A DNA stretch of 64,000 nucleotides from positions 41,943,159 through 42,007,158 of the forward strand of contig CM064715.1 in NCBI GenBank assembly GCA_032717465.1, read 5' to 3'. The stretch's first letter is position 1. Each line of letters starts with the position of its first letter. Positions 1-10,949 of the stretch are shown in pieces. The position numbers and the translations under genes were made by a program. Below the pieces are notes generated by a model. That model worked only from the letters and a program-made list of their open reading frames with translations. It did no database searches and was not told the origin of the DNA. This DNA comes from Coenobita brevimanus (lineage: Eukaryota > Arthropoda > Malacostraca > Decapoda > Coenobitidae).

Positions 1-249
1 TGTCTTTAAATTACTCAAGATCACAGTAATATGGGTAAGGATGGTGAATATCATTGATAAGACACAGTAAAAGCGAGTATTAAGTTTTAGCATTGGTTAC
101 TGTAGTAGTGAAATTTCCTTCCTGTCATACATATGAGTCATGTTATGTACAGTACTATGATTTAGGAGTGTATTGTATATTGCATTCCACCCATGTGTGG
201 TACATTGAATCCACACTTTTTTATATCATTTTCTTTGTTTGGTTGTAAG
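1..249. other. AT-rich sequence, nothing recognised
   Basis: No open frame with family resemblance and no repeat shared with the rest of the window was found. Confidence 0.5.
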
Positions 250-337
250 ATCCATCTATCCATCATCCAATCCTACACTGCCCCATGAGGAGCGTAGGAG
301 CCTGGGGCTAAGCAGTTGGTTCCGACATTTAAGATGT
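250..337 (-). mobile_element. 3' fragment of the hairpin/tRNA-like SINE
   Basis: Read on the minus strand it matches the 3' part of the copies at 20098-20520 and 13320-13775 (CAGGCTCCTACGCTCCTCAT, then a GGATGATGGATGG-like tail). It is severely 5' truncated. Confidence 0.6.
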
Positions 338-1149
338 AAGATCCAATATTACTTAATAATTAAAACATGATAGATGTATATTTAATGTAGTGCATTAAAA
401 CGCCCAAATAAAATTACAGAGGAAGGTAAGAAAAGGAGTTAAATCATGTTTTTTTGGTACTAAATCTGCTGTCACTGAACTGAGGGAGAAAGAAAGATAA
501 AAGAAGAAAATGCATCCAGTAAAGAGGAAGACTTGTCAGTGAATACTTTTATCTCAGACTCAAAGTGTCATGTGGGAAAGACACCTTTATATTCCCATTC
601 ACTGCAGAGAGTAGGGAGTAATTACTGGCAGAAAAAGGTTTAACCAACACCTACCAGACAAGGAACCTCCAAAAAACTTGTTGGCACGATAAAATTTCCA
701 GTCTTTCTTCCTTGATTCAGTATGATGTGATTTTCCACTCTAATTTTTCCTCTGAGTCTTTCAAGAAATTAGCAGGACAAATGCAGGAAACATTTCCTTT
801 GATTTATAATATTAAGTCTGTGTGCTTGTTTAATACTATTTTGGTGGTGCCTCAGGGTCTGTATGGATCTACTTGCAAGTGATGGTCCATACAGGATGCA
901 ACCCTCTCCCCCCTCTCTCTTCCCCCCCCCCCCAGGATGTTGCAGATATTACATTTACTTCAACTGTTAATCTACAGAGGAGCAGTTAACACAAGTTTCA
1001 TTGACAAGTGTTGTTTCTCATTTCCAGCATTTTTCAGTTTTTTACAAATATTTCTCTATTAGTACGATCCAAGGTGATTCCATCCTCCTTGATGTGTGCA
1101 AACAAAATGCTACTTTAAGGGAAACAGGATTAAGCCTGGGGGGGGGCCT
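338..1149. other. No recognisable gene
   Basis: AT-rich, with a short C-run near 927. No family match was found. It lies downstream of DCAF13. Confidence 0.4.
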
Positions 1150-1460
1150 AGGTTTATGATGGAAGAGTTGAGAGGTAGGATAGGACTGGAGTGTATTGGT
1201 TATGTGATGAGGAGAGGTAGATTGAGTTGGTTTGGGCATGTGGAAAATGGGGGATGATAATCGGGTGCAGAAAGTGAGAGGTGTTAATGTTAGGGGTAGG
1301 GTTGCGAGAGGTAGACCGAAAAATCCTGGGATGAGGTCACTGAGTTCAACCTCAGGGATAAGGGACTGAATAGGAAAGCTGCCAAAGATCAAGCAGCACG
1401 GAGAGCCACCATTAGGTGACTAAGACTGATGCATGCAAGTACTGAATGTTGGAGCCTTCA
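1150..1460 (+). mobile_element. LINE 3' end remnant (RTE-like reverse transcriptase C-terminus)
   Basis: The broken frame reads LSWFGHVEN...RVQKVRGVNV...RGRPK, the WFGHVER and basic GRPR block that ends RTE-type reverse transcriptases. It differs from the GATA-tail family, so it is a separate lineage. There are several stops. Confidence 0.6.
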
Positions 1461-2128
1461 AATACGAAACAAAACGGTTCTAGTTCATGGTCAAGGGGGT
1501 AAAAGTGCAAAAAAGTACTAACCCCAGATCAACATTGTAATGAAACTTTACTCTAAATAATAGAGTCATGCCCTAAATAACAGAGATAAGGGATATATAT
1601 ATATCCTCATAGTACATTGGAGGATTGGTTCATTTCTATAATAGACATTAGTGTACAGTATATGAGCTGAGAGCAGATATTTAGCTTAATTATATATTTC
1701 TATATTATCTTAGTGTTGAGTTACATTATTAATGTGGTCAACATATTGATATTCTGATATTTATCCTTGTTATGGATGTTGGATATACCAAAAGTTTTGA
1801 AAGACAAATTCTCTACATATGGTGGAACATACTGAGTGTCTTGATTTGTTTAAATGGCAGAATAATGCACACATGAAAATGTTTATCAATAAAATTTCCA
1901 TGTTTGGGTATAATTCATGTCTAAAAAAAAATTATTGCTGATCTCACCCTAAACCTTGATTGTCTTGATAATACTCTGTGTGGTGCTTACACAAGGGTGT
2001 GAGAGAGTCACTTGGGGAAAAAAAATTAGATTTATCCTTCATGGTTGTGAAGAACCATGTTAAATACCGAGTGTGTTGATGAAATTCATTATAAACACAT
2101 AATCTGTAGTTTTGGTTTGTACATTATA
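1461..2128. other. AT-rich sequence, no gene seen
   Basis: Contains a short (AT)n at about 1595 and A-runs, but nothing with coding resemblance. Confidence 0.4.
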
Positions 2129-2382
2129 GTCGCGGCGCACGACTCTGAGGTTGTCATTATCGTACCCTGGCAACCTACCATTCAAAAATGCGTCCGATTT
2201 CGTATCATGTTGTACACGAATCATAGTATTGTGCACGAATATATTATACACGAATATTATTAAACACGAACATATTATACACGAATCACTTGCGTCTCAT
2301 GTTATACATGCAATGAGATGCACTTTTGAATGGTAGGTGACCAGGGTACGATAATGACAACCTCAGAGTCGTGCGCTGCGAC
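2129..2382. mobile_element. 254-bp foldback MITE with ~65-bp terminal inverted repeats
   Basis: The left arm (2129-2194) starts GTCGCGGCGCACGACTCTGA. The right arm, reverse-complemented, starts GTCGCAGCGCACGACTCTGA. About 60 of 66 positions match. The core holds loosely repeated TACACGAAT units. There is no coding capacity. The superfamily is not assignable and target duplications are unclear. Confidence 0.85.
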
Positions 2383-2446
2383 AATAGTTGGTTTGATATG
2401 AAACTTATCAAACAGTATATGCACTCCCCCCTGCCCCCCAATGAAT

Positions 2447-2655
2447 TTAACCCTTAAGCCCCAGGTGATGTCTTCTTTACTTTAGCCAATACCAGAGAAT
2501 TTTACTTGCCACAAGGAAACCACCCAGTGACAGAGGGTTAAGAAACTATCTTAGTGTAAGCCTTAAAACCTCAGGGAATGAATTATGTATTTACTCTGGC
2601 CAGCACCAGACAATTTTACTTGCTGCTGCAAACTTCCTGAAGGCAGAGGGTTATT
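2447..2655 (+). repeat. Two diverged ~105-bp tandem units
   Basis: Each unit runs from CCTTAA through ACCAGANAATTTTACTTG to AGAGGGTTA. The units start near 2450 and 2560. They are moderately diverged with indels. Confidence 0.65.
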
Positions 2656-2998
2656 GGATGAGGGAAATTATTGTTCAAATTCTGGTATAAGAACATATCA
2701 TTTAAATGAGAGATTGCCCAAGTCACTCTATGGATGTTTTGTTAATAATAACAGAAATAGTTAAATATATTTTGTTATTCAATATACATTTTGTTTTTTT
2801 ACATATTCCCAAGTTCCTGAACTGAAATAAGATAATAAAGATGATAAAGAATTACATAAAAGCATAGTTACAGGGATGTGATAAGAATGATAATGAAAAT
2901 TATAACAAGTACCAAATTACATAGCAAAGACCCAACCAGGCAGCAAACTTTCACCGACATTCCTCCTGTTTATCATCAATACAGGCAATCTTCATTAA
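2656..2998. other. AT-rich sequence, no gene seen
   Basis: No repeat partner or coding resemblance was found. Confidence 0.35.
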
Positions 2999-3047
2999 CC
3001 TACCGAGTGCCAAGAGACTTTGGACCCTCATGGAGCCGTGGTATCAA

Positions 3048-3088
<41 letters not shown>

Positions 3089-3479
3089 AATGATGAGAAA
3101 TCATGGTGAACAACCATAAAAGTATTCACGGAAGCCATTTAGGTTGATTTTGAGGTCGATTCTCCTTGACCAGGCGGCTGAAAACTGGAGTATCACGCAC
3201 AGACTTTATCAGCCACCTCCGACACCCACTGAGTCGAGGTAGGAGATCTTCGTTTTCTTCATCAGTAACTATGTTATTCGAGCCAAAAACACTTGGATGA
3301 TGTAGGATGGCCTAGAGAGGCACAGGAATATCCCAACCGATTTTCTGGCACCTAATCTGAATTTTCAAATTTTGGCAAATACTGTACAGTATACCAAATT
3401 GCCGACGTACATATACGTCAATGTCACTGTCTGTGCATATAGAGGCCGACGTACATGTATGGCATTGGCATGGGGTAGG
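2999..3479. mobile_element. TTAA-flanked (piggyBac-like) non-autonomous element
   Basis: TTAA lies immediately left (2995-2998) and right (3480-3483). Both termini begin CCTACC, and TGCCAA recurs close behind. The interior holds a 33-nt poly-T (about 3051-3083) and two related GCCGACGTACAT repeats near the right end. No transposase is present. TTAA duplication is the hallmark of piggyBac; the assignment is inference. Confidence 0.6.
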
Positions 3480-3577
3480 TTAAAACTAAAGGATGAGTAA
3501 AATACCACATTGTTTCACATACAACTTCTACTTTAAACTGGGGAAAACTAGCAAATCAACTTCATATAATGCACTGG

Positions 3578-5591
3578 GAAGGAAGAACGAGTAAAAGCAG
3601 AGGATGGAAGGATGTTAACTGAGATGGATGCAGTAAGGAAGAGATGGGCAGAGTATTTTGAAAGATTGTTAAATGTAGAGGAGGAAAGGGTGGCTGAGAT
3701 TGTGGCGGATGGAAGGGTGCAAAGAATAAATGTGTTGGGAGAGTTGAATGATTCTTTGATCACGAAGGAGGAAGTGGAGAAGGCAGTAAAGGAGATGAAA
3801 ACAGGGAAAGCTGCAGGTATGGATGGGTGTGCTATGGAATGCCTGAAGGCTGGTGGAGTAACTATTGTTGACTGGTTAGTAAGATTGTTGAATGTGTGCT
3901 TTGAGAAAGGTATGGTGCCAATTGACTGGGCAAGTGCTTGTGTGGTCCCGTTGTATAAAGGCAAGGGTGATAAGTATGAATGTACTAGTTTTAGGGGTAT
4001 AAGTCTGTGAGTGTTGTAGGTAAGGTGTATGGTAGAGTGTTAATTATGAGAGTTAGAGAGGGTACAGAGGGAGTGATTGGTAATGAGCAGTGTGGCTTTA
4101 GGAGAGGGAGGGGATGCATTGATCAGGTGTTTGCTGTGAGACAAGTGTGTGAAAAGTATTTAGCGAAAGGCAAGGATGTGTTTTGGGCATTTATGGATTT
4201 AGAGAATGCGTATGATAGAATTGATAGGGAGGCTTTGTGGACTGTTTTAAGATTGTATGGACTTGATGGTAGGTTACTAAAAGGGGTGAAAAGTTTTTAT
4301 GTAAATAGTAGAGCGTGTGTAAGAGTGGGAAATGCTGTGAGTGATTGGTTTCCCGTGATAGTGGGGCTGCGACAGGGATGTGTGATGTCACCTTGGTTGT
4401 TTAATATTTACATGGATGGTGTTGTAAGGGAGGTGAATGCAAGAGTTCTAGGTGGTCTGAGTCTGATAAATGTTGATGGTGGAGAGTGGAATCTGAAGCA
4501 GCTGCTGTTTGCAGATGATACTGCACTGGTGGCTGATTCAGAGGAGAGATTGAGACAGTTGGTAGAGGAGTTTGGAAGGGTGTGTGAAAGGAGGAAATTG
4601 AAAGTAAATGAGAATAAGAGTAGTGATGAAGTGTACGAGGTTGATAGATGGTAGGGGGATGAATATAGTTTTGAATGGTGAGTTGCTTGAGGAGGTAGAT
4701 TGTTTTAAATATCTAGGGTCACAAGTTGCTGTGGATGGAAGAATAGATGCAGAAGTGAAGTTTAGAATAAATGAAGTAGGAAAGGTGCTGGGAGGAATGA
4801 AAAAAGTGTTTAAATGTCGTTCGCTTAGAATGGATGTAAAGAGAAGGCTGTATGAGGGTGTTGTTGTACCGACTGCATTATATGGGGCTGAAACATGGAA
4901 TATGGGTGTAGCAGAGAGGAAAAGTTTGAATGTAATGGAGATGAGGTGTCTGAGGAGTATGTGTGAAGTGATGCGTATGGATCGGGTGCAAAATGATGAA
5001 GTGCGAAGGAGAACTGGAGTTGTTCGGGAGATGGCTGGTAGAGTTGAGCAGAGGGTGTTGCGATGGTTTGGGCATATGGAGAGAATGGATAATGAGCGAC
5101 TGGTGAAAAAGATAACTAGATCTGATGTGAGAGGTGTAAGGCTGAGAAGAAGACCACGAATAGGATGGATGGACGGTGTGAAGAGAGCGTTGGATGCGAG
5201 AGGGATGTTTGTCGAGCAAGGAAGAGTGGCTGTGCGTGACAGAAATAAATGGAGAGAAATTGTGAATGAATAAGTGATGAGGCAGCCCTGAGGGGATATT
5301 CTCCCACATTTGGTCTGATCAGCTAGTCAGGTCAGGTGTGGGTAAGGGGATGGGTCTGTTATGATGTGGCAGGGGTAAACCAGTTCTGCTGTCGGGCCCT
5401 GCTGCGGATGTCACTGATTGCATTGCGCAGTTGACCCTTGTGCGGTGTGGTGCGGTGAGGATCTGTCCGTTCTCCCCTTTGGGGCTAAGATGCGAATGAA
5501 TGTGCTTGAATGGATGAGTAAATGGGGAGTGTGTCGTCCTGTCTCGGCTACCTCCCTTTCCTTGGGGGAAGCAGCCTAGGTATATAGATAG
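3578..5591 (+). mobile_element. 5'-truncated RTE-like LINE, young, with target-site duplication
   Basis: A 12-bp duplication, ATAATGCACTGG, flanks it (3566-3577 and 5592-5603). It encodes the reverse transcriptase from a TGKAAGMDG block near 3800 through FADDTALV (about 4510) to LRWFGHMERMDNERLVKKI and stops at 5273. Only two frameshifts are visible, one base lost near 4008 and another near 4621. A 300-bp 3' UTR ends in a short TATAGATAGAT tail. The endonuclease part is missing. It differs in sequence from the other LINE families here. Confidence 0.9.
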
Positions 5592-5603
5592 ATAATGCAC
5601 TGG

Positions 5604-6033
5604 AACTTTAATTGGCATTTTTTCTTGAATTTACTGAGGACCTAACTGCAAAACTGGACGCAACACAAGGCTACTTACTGCGTAAATGATAATCATCTGT
5701 ATCAACATCTCCATTTTCTCTTACAACATGACAGGCCTATATGACAATGTGTGCTGGGATGCAGGGATGAGGTGACGATGAAAATGACTATGAAGAATGA
5801 ACCAGATGGAACCTATAGGGTTTTATATCAGATGAGTGTCGGGATTTATTGCTCACAAGCAACTAATTGGTCACTCACCTAAGATGACCACACTGATTAG
5901 CCTAACCTCCCCTATGATCCCATTGAGGCAACCATCACTCAGATGTAAATCCTTACAGTATAGGACTAGCCTGGTTCATTCTTAACAATTACATTGTGTG
6001 GTACAGCAGGGTATGGAGACCCAACCAAACTTT
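5604..6033. other. DCAF13 3' UTR and downstream flank
   Basis: Lies between the LINE target site and the DCAF13 stop. It includes the predicted polyadenylation signal. Nothing else is recognised. Confidence 0.45.
5845..5850 (-). promoter_or_regulatory. Probable DCAF13 polyadenylation signal
   Basis: AATAAA on the minus strand lies 184 nt past the DCAF13 stop codon. It is the first canonical hexamer downstream, implying a 3' UTR of roughly 200 nt. This is a positional inference only. Confidence 0.45.
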
Positions 6034-6202
6034 TCACTCATAATCTTCATCCTGTTCATCATCAATATCATCATTGTCCTGGTGTGAGGTAGAGGGAAGT
6101 TTATCTGAAGGAAGGTCATCCACGGGACCCACCACAGCCCGCTGTCTGTAGGGCACATATGGCACAGTACCTGGCTTTGAGTGCTTCCGTCGGTTGGCCT
6201 CC
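6034..6202 (-). CDS. DCAF13: DCAF13 exon 9 (C-terminus and stop)
   Basis: Encodes residues 422-477. It begins EANRRKHSKPGTVPYVPYRQ and ends in an acidic run, DNDDIDDEQDEDYE, before TGA at 6036-6034. The acceptor is CTCTATTTCAG|GGAGG. The basic KHSKPG block matches the human C-terminus (IKHSKPGSVP). The acidic tail is lineage-specific. Confidence 0.93.
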
Positions 6203-9200
6203 CTGAAATAGAGTTTAGGTTGTTATAGTGAATCCTAGATAAAGTGACAGCATGCTTAAAACATACCATGGAGAAGCCATGCACTTTACTTCTGACGGAC
6301 ATTTATGGAAGGACAATAATTTTTAATGAACACATGAATAATCTATGATTATTTGGTTTAATGAACTTGCATCCCACACTGTGAAGTGTATTCAACAGTT
6401 GTTGTTGTTGCTTAACCTTGGTCCATCTAATCAAGCAGACCTGTCAACCGCAGGTAAGCAACTGCCCCTATGGGGTTGCCCCACAGGTTCCCTACAATGT
6501 TGATTCTGTGTCTGGATCTTAGTGTGGCATGTGCTGTACAGTGCTCCAGTATTGCTGTTATGTTGTATGGGCCTATTGTGCATGTGTAGTACCATATGTG
6601 TCATGTGATTCAACCCAACCCATATCTAAGCTGGTAGCTAAGGAGGGTTAGGTGATGTTCCGAGCTAAGCCTAGTTAGATGAACTTGACCATTTCTATTT
6701 AAGGTCACCTCCGATGGGTGTATGTCAGGAGAGGGGCTTGTGTTGTGCTGTCCTGCAACTGAAAGAGTATGTAGGTGTTTCTTCATTGCTAGTACTGGAA
6801 TGGCTAGAGGTGGGATACTGCTGTAGAGGGTTTGATAATGTTTGTATGGTGACTATTCTATGTGCATAAGAATACTGTGAGATGACAGGTTTTGTTTCCT
6901 AGCACACTCTGCTGCATAGAACTGTGTGCCTCTCATATCAATGTACTCTTTGACAGGGAAGAATTTAGTTTCAGAGTGTAAATGAGTTGTGGCAGTGATT
7001 TTACTGAGCTTGAGAGAGCCCTCTGGTGGTGAAGGTGTTAATGATGGCTGTATCTAACCCCTCCTATTTGAAATGGTCATCCCAAGTTAAGTCAAAACAT
7101 CAAAAACATCTGAAGATGGCAATAATGAAGGACTATGTGAGAGAAAAGACAACATACTTTCTGGCACGACTCTCCTTTGAGGCACGGTGTTCCTTGCGTG
7201 CATTGTATATGTGCTTTGGGAGGTGGCGGTGGCGGGCAATTCTTCGTATCTCAGGGAAGTGCCCATACTTTCTCTTCAGCTCCTCTTCATAATTACGTGC
7301 TGCTTGTTCCCTCAGACCCAGCTGTATGGAGAGAAAGGTGGGAGGAACTCGTAACTCATTACCAAATCTTCTGTAGTTACTTGATAGCTGAGTCTGCTTT
7401 AATAACACATGGATACTCTAAGAAGCACCCTGCTACTTATACCAGGGAATATTATGACAACAATATTGGAGACAGTAAATAACACGGTCCATTAAATCAT
7501 TAATACTATTTTTAATCAACAAGCCAGGAACAATGTTCATGAATGAGGGATTTAAAAAAAAAAAAAAAAAAAGACACCATAATAATGTTACCAGAGTCAA
7601 CCAAGTCAAAAGGTGTTAATTCATCAGCGGCTTAATAATTAAACGACTAAGTGAAACACCCGTAAAACGAGGGCTATCCATCCCTCATTCAAGCCAGTAC
7701 TATCCCATCAGAAGCACAAGTCCAAGTCTGGGATACTCAGTCCAGACATTCAAGGTGAAAGTAATCAGGTGCTCTTCCCTGACAGCATTACATTGGCAAA
7801 ACCCCAACTGTCTCTTAGATTTAACCCTTATGAGCCACATTTGGTTGGAGCAACTTAACCCTTAAAACTACTAGGTATCCATTACCTGGTTATATGGTTA
7901 CCATTCAATGCAGTAAATGGTTTCTTGGGTAACAGGAAACCATTTTGCCAGTCACAATCAAGGAAGCACTACATCATGCAAATGAATGGTGGAACTGACT
8001 GTAAATAAATGGTGGTATCTTACTTACCACTCCCATTTTCTCATTGGATCTGGCCTTCCAGATGCGCAGGTTGTGGTCTGAGGAACCTGAAAGGATGAAT
8101 TTGTCGTCTGCCGTCCATAAAACACAGCTGACCTTGAACATTCGTTTGGTGTGGTACACATCACGACTCTGGGCCTGCATAAACCACAAAGTAAATCACC
8201 ACCACCTCCACCGTCATTATCATTAGCATCGTAATCATACATCATAATTCTTGCCAAACATAAGCTATAATAAAATACTGGAGATGATACATTACAATCA
8301 TCAAAGGGTGAAGAGATAACAGTAAAAATAGGAAAGACAATGAAAACAAATAAAATAACACGAAACTATGAGAAAGAGACACTAACAAGAGATGCCAAGA
8401 TATCATCTGCCACTCTACCCCTTCACCAACATAACTACAAAGAACCCTCACCTCTGTCACTCTGAATATCCTGATAGACTTATCATAAGAGCCAGTGCAA
8501 AGCTCACGTCCAGTGGGGGCGTAGTCGATGTCAATGACAGCTGAAGTGTGTCCTTCATGTACACTGACCACACGGTTACGGTTGTCCATTTTGCGGATGT
8601 CAAATGAGTATGCACTGTCAAGGAATATTAGTTAAGGGTATATGTATATATCTATCTGTAAGAATCTACTGTATTTGCCTACTCATCTACAGCAGAGCCT
8701 CATTATACAGTATGGGGAACCAGTAAGCGATGAACCACTTATATGACAACAAAAAAGTTATGTCTTTTTTTCAACATACAATAAAAATTTTCACGTATGA
8801 TGATTACGATCCCATACAAAATATCACTGGTCAATATACAATCGCTACTTTTGCTTATAAGATCGCCCTCACGCAAGTTAACAGTCATCTTTTGTTCCAA
8901 GACGGCATGTGCATTTGTCATTATCAGGTGTGTTAGTGATTTTTTTTCTTTTCTTTTTTTTTAATGCTAGGAAGAAGGAACCAAAGGCCATGAGCCTGCA
9001 AAAACTGTTCCCTCCAAGAGAAGAACAAAACACAAGAGAGAGCCAAATTCAAGATCCGATCATTTCGAGATGCCTGGACTCACTGCGTTTGAAAGACTGG
9101 AGATCATAGAAAGCAGGAAATACAGACAGAGGGAGACAGTTCCAGAGTTGACTTGTTGCATAAATGAAGGACTGGGAGTAATGGTTAACTCTTGCCTTAG

Positions 9201-10912
9201 AGAGTTGGACAGAAAAGGGATCAGAGTTTGCTGTTTGGCGGGTGCTACGCGCCCATCGTAGAGGTGGAGGAATGCATGCAGACAGTTCAGAGGAGCAGCA
9301 ACCATTGAAGTAGCGATAGAAAAGAGATAAAGATGCAACAGTGCGGCGAAGAGACAGAGGTTGAAGGAAGCCAGTAAGAGGAGGAGAGTTAATGAGATGA
9401 AAAGCCTTAGACTCAACCCTATTGAGAAGAGCTGTATGTGGAGAACCTCCCCACACATGCGAGTTATACTCCACACAGGGGCGGATAAAACCCGTGTATA
9501 TAGTCAACAATTGTGCAGGGGTAAAGAAGGTACAGAGTCGGCTTAGCACACCTAATCTCTTGAAGCAGATTTTACAAGAGATGTAATATGATCTTTTCAT
9601 GATAAGTCCCGAGTGAATGAAACCCCAAGCATGTTCAAGGATGATGCAGGATTAAGCTGAGTATTATTAAACATTAGTGGGTACACCTGTGGAAGATTTT
9701 GTTGGGTTGATAGGTTTAAGACCTCTGTCTTTGATGCATTAAAAACAAACAAGATTGTTTTTACCCCAGTCAGAGATATGAGCCATGTCAGACATTAGGT
9801 GTGCCATAGCCTCTTGTTTGTTGAAGTAACTGCTGAGATGGACGTTGCGGGAACCGAATGGAAAGGTGAAGGGTGAAGTCATCAGCATATGAGTGGATAG
9901 GGTTAGATGTACAGCTTAGAAGACCATTGATGAATAAAAGGAAAAGAGTTGGTGATAGGACAGAGCCCTGACGAACACCACTGTTGATAGATCTAGAAGA
10001 GAGATGGCCGTCTACAACAGCGGCTACAGAACGACCAGAAAGGAAGCTATAGGTGAAGGCACAGATAAAAGGATAGTAACCGTAAGAGGGCAGTTTGGAA
10101 ATTAAAGATCTGTGCCAGACTCGATTGAAAGCCTTTGAGATGTCAAGTGCAATGCCAAAGCTTTCGCCAAAGTCCTGAAAGGTAGGTGAGAAGATCGCCA
10201 GTGGAGCATCCCTGACGGAACCCACTCTGACGATCAGAAAGAAGGGAGTGATAGGAAAGATGCTTTAAAATTTTTCTATTAAGAATTGACTCGAAAACTT
10301 TTGAAGTACAGGATGTTAAGGCAATTGGATGATAATTAGAGGGTTGTGAATGGTCACCCTTCTTTGGGACTGGCTGAATGAGAGCAAACTTCCAGCAACA
10401 AGGAAAAGTACAAGTTGATAGACAAAGATGAAAGAGTTTGCCTAGGCAGGGTGTAAGCACAGAAGCACAGTTCTTGAGATCAACAGGAGAGACTCCATCA
10501 GGCCCATATGCCTTGTTAGTATTGAGGCCTGTGATGGCAGAAAATACAACAGCTGAAGAAATTTTAATGTCAGCCATGAGGAAGTTTGAGGGGGGGAAGT
10601 GATGGAGGAATAGCACCGGAATCGTCTAGGTGGAATTGGAGGAGAAAGTCTGAGCAAAGAGATCTGCTTTATCAGTAGAAAAGATAGCTACAGAACCATC
10701 AGAATAGAAAAGAGGAGGGAAGGATGATGAGGTAAAGCTGTTAGAAAGGTTTTTGGCAGGGTGCCAGAAGGATCAGGAGGAATTCGATTGGAGAGTTGAG
10801 AGCATTTGAGGCACTGAGTTCATTACCAGGCTAAGCGCCAAAAGTACAAAACGCCAGAAAATCCATTTAAAGTCTGGGAACTTTAAAACTTTGATATCTC
10901 GGTAATCGCTTG

Positions 10913-10949
<37 letters not shown>

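Noticed and set aside
3612..5273. Host genes encoding reverse transcriptase-like proteins
   Set aside because: RT motifs, frameshifts, a tail and a target duplication show that this is a LINE. The same reasoning applies to all other RT and endonuclease frames in the window.
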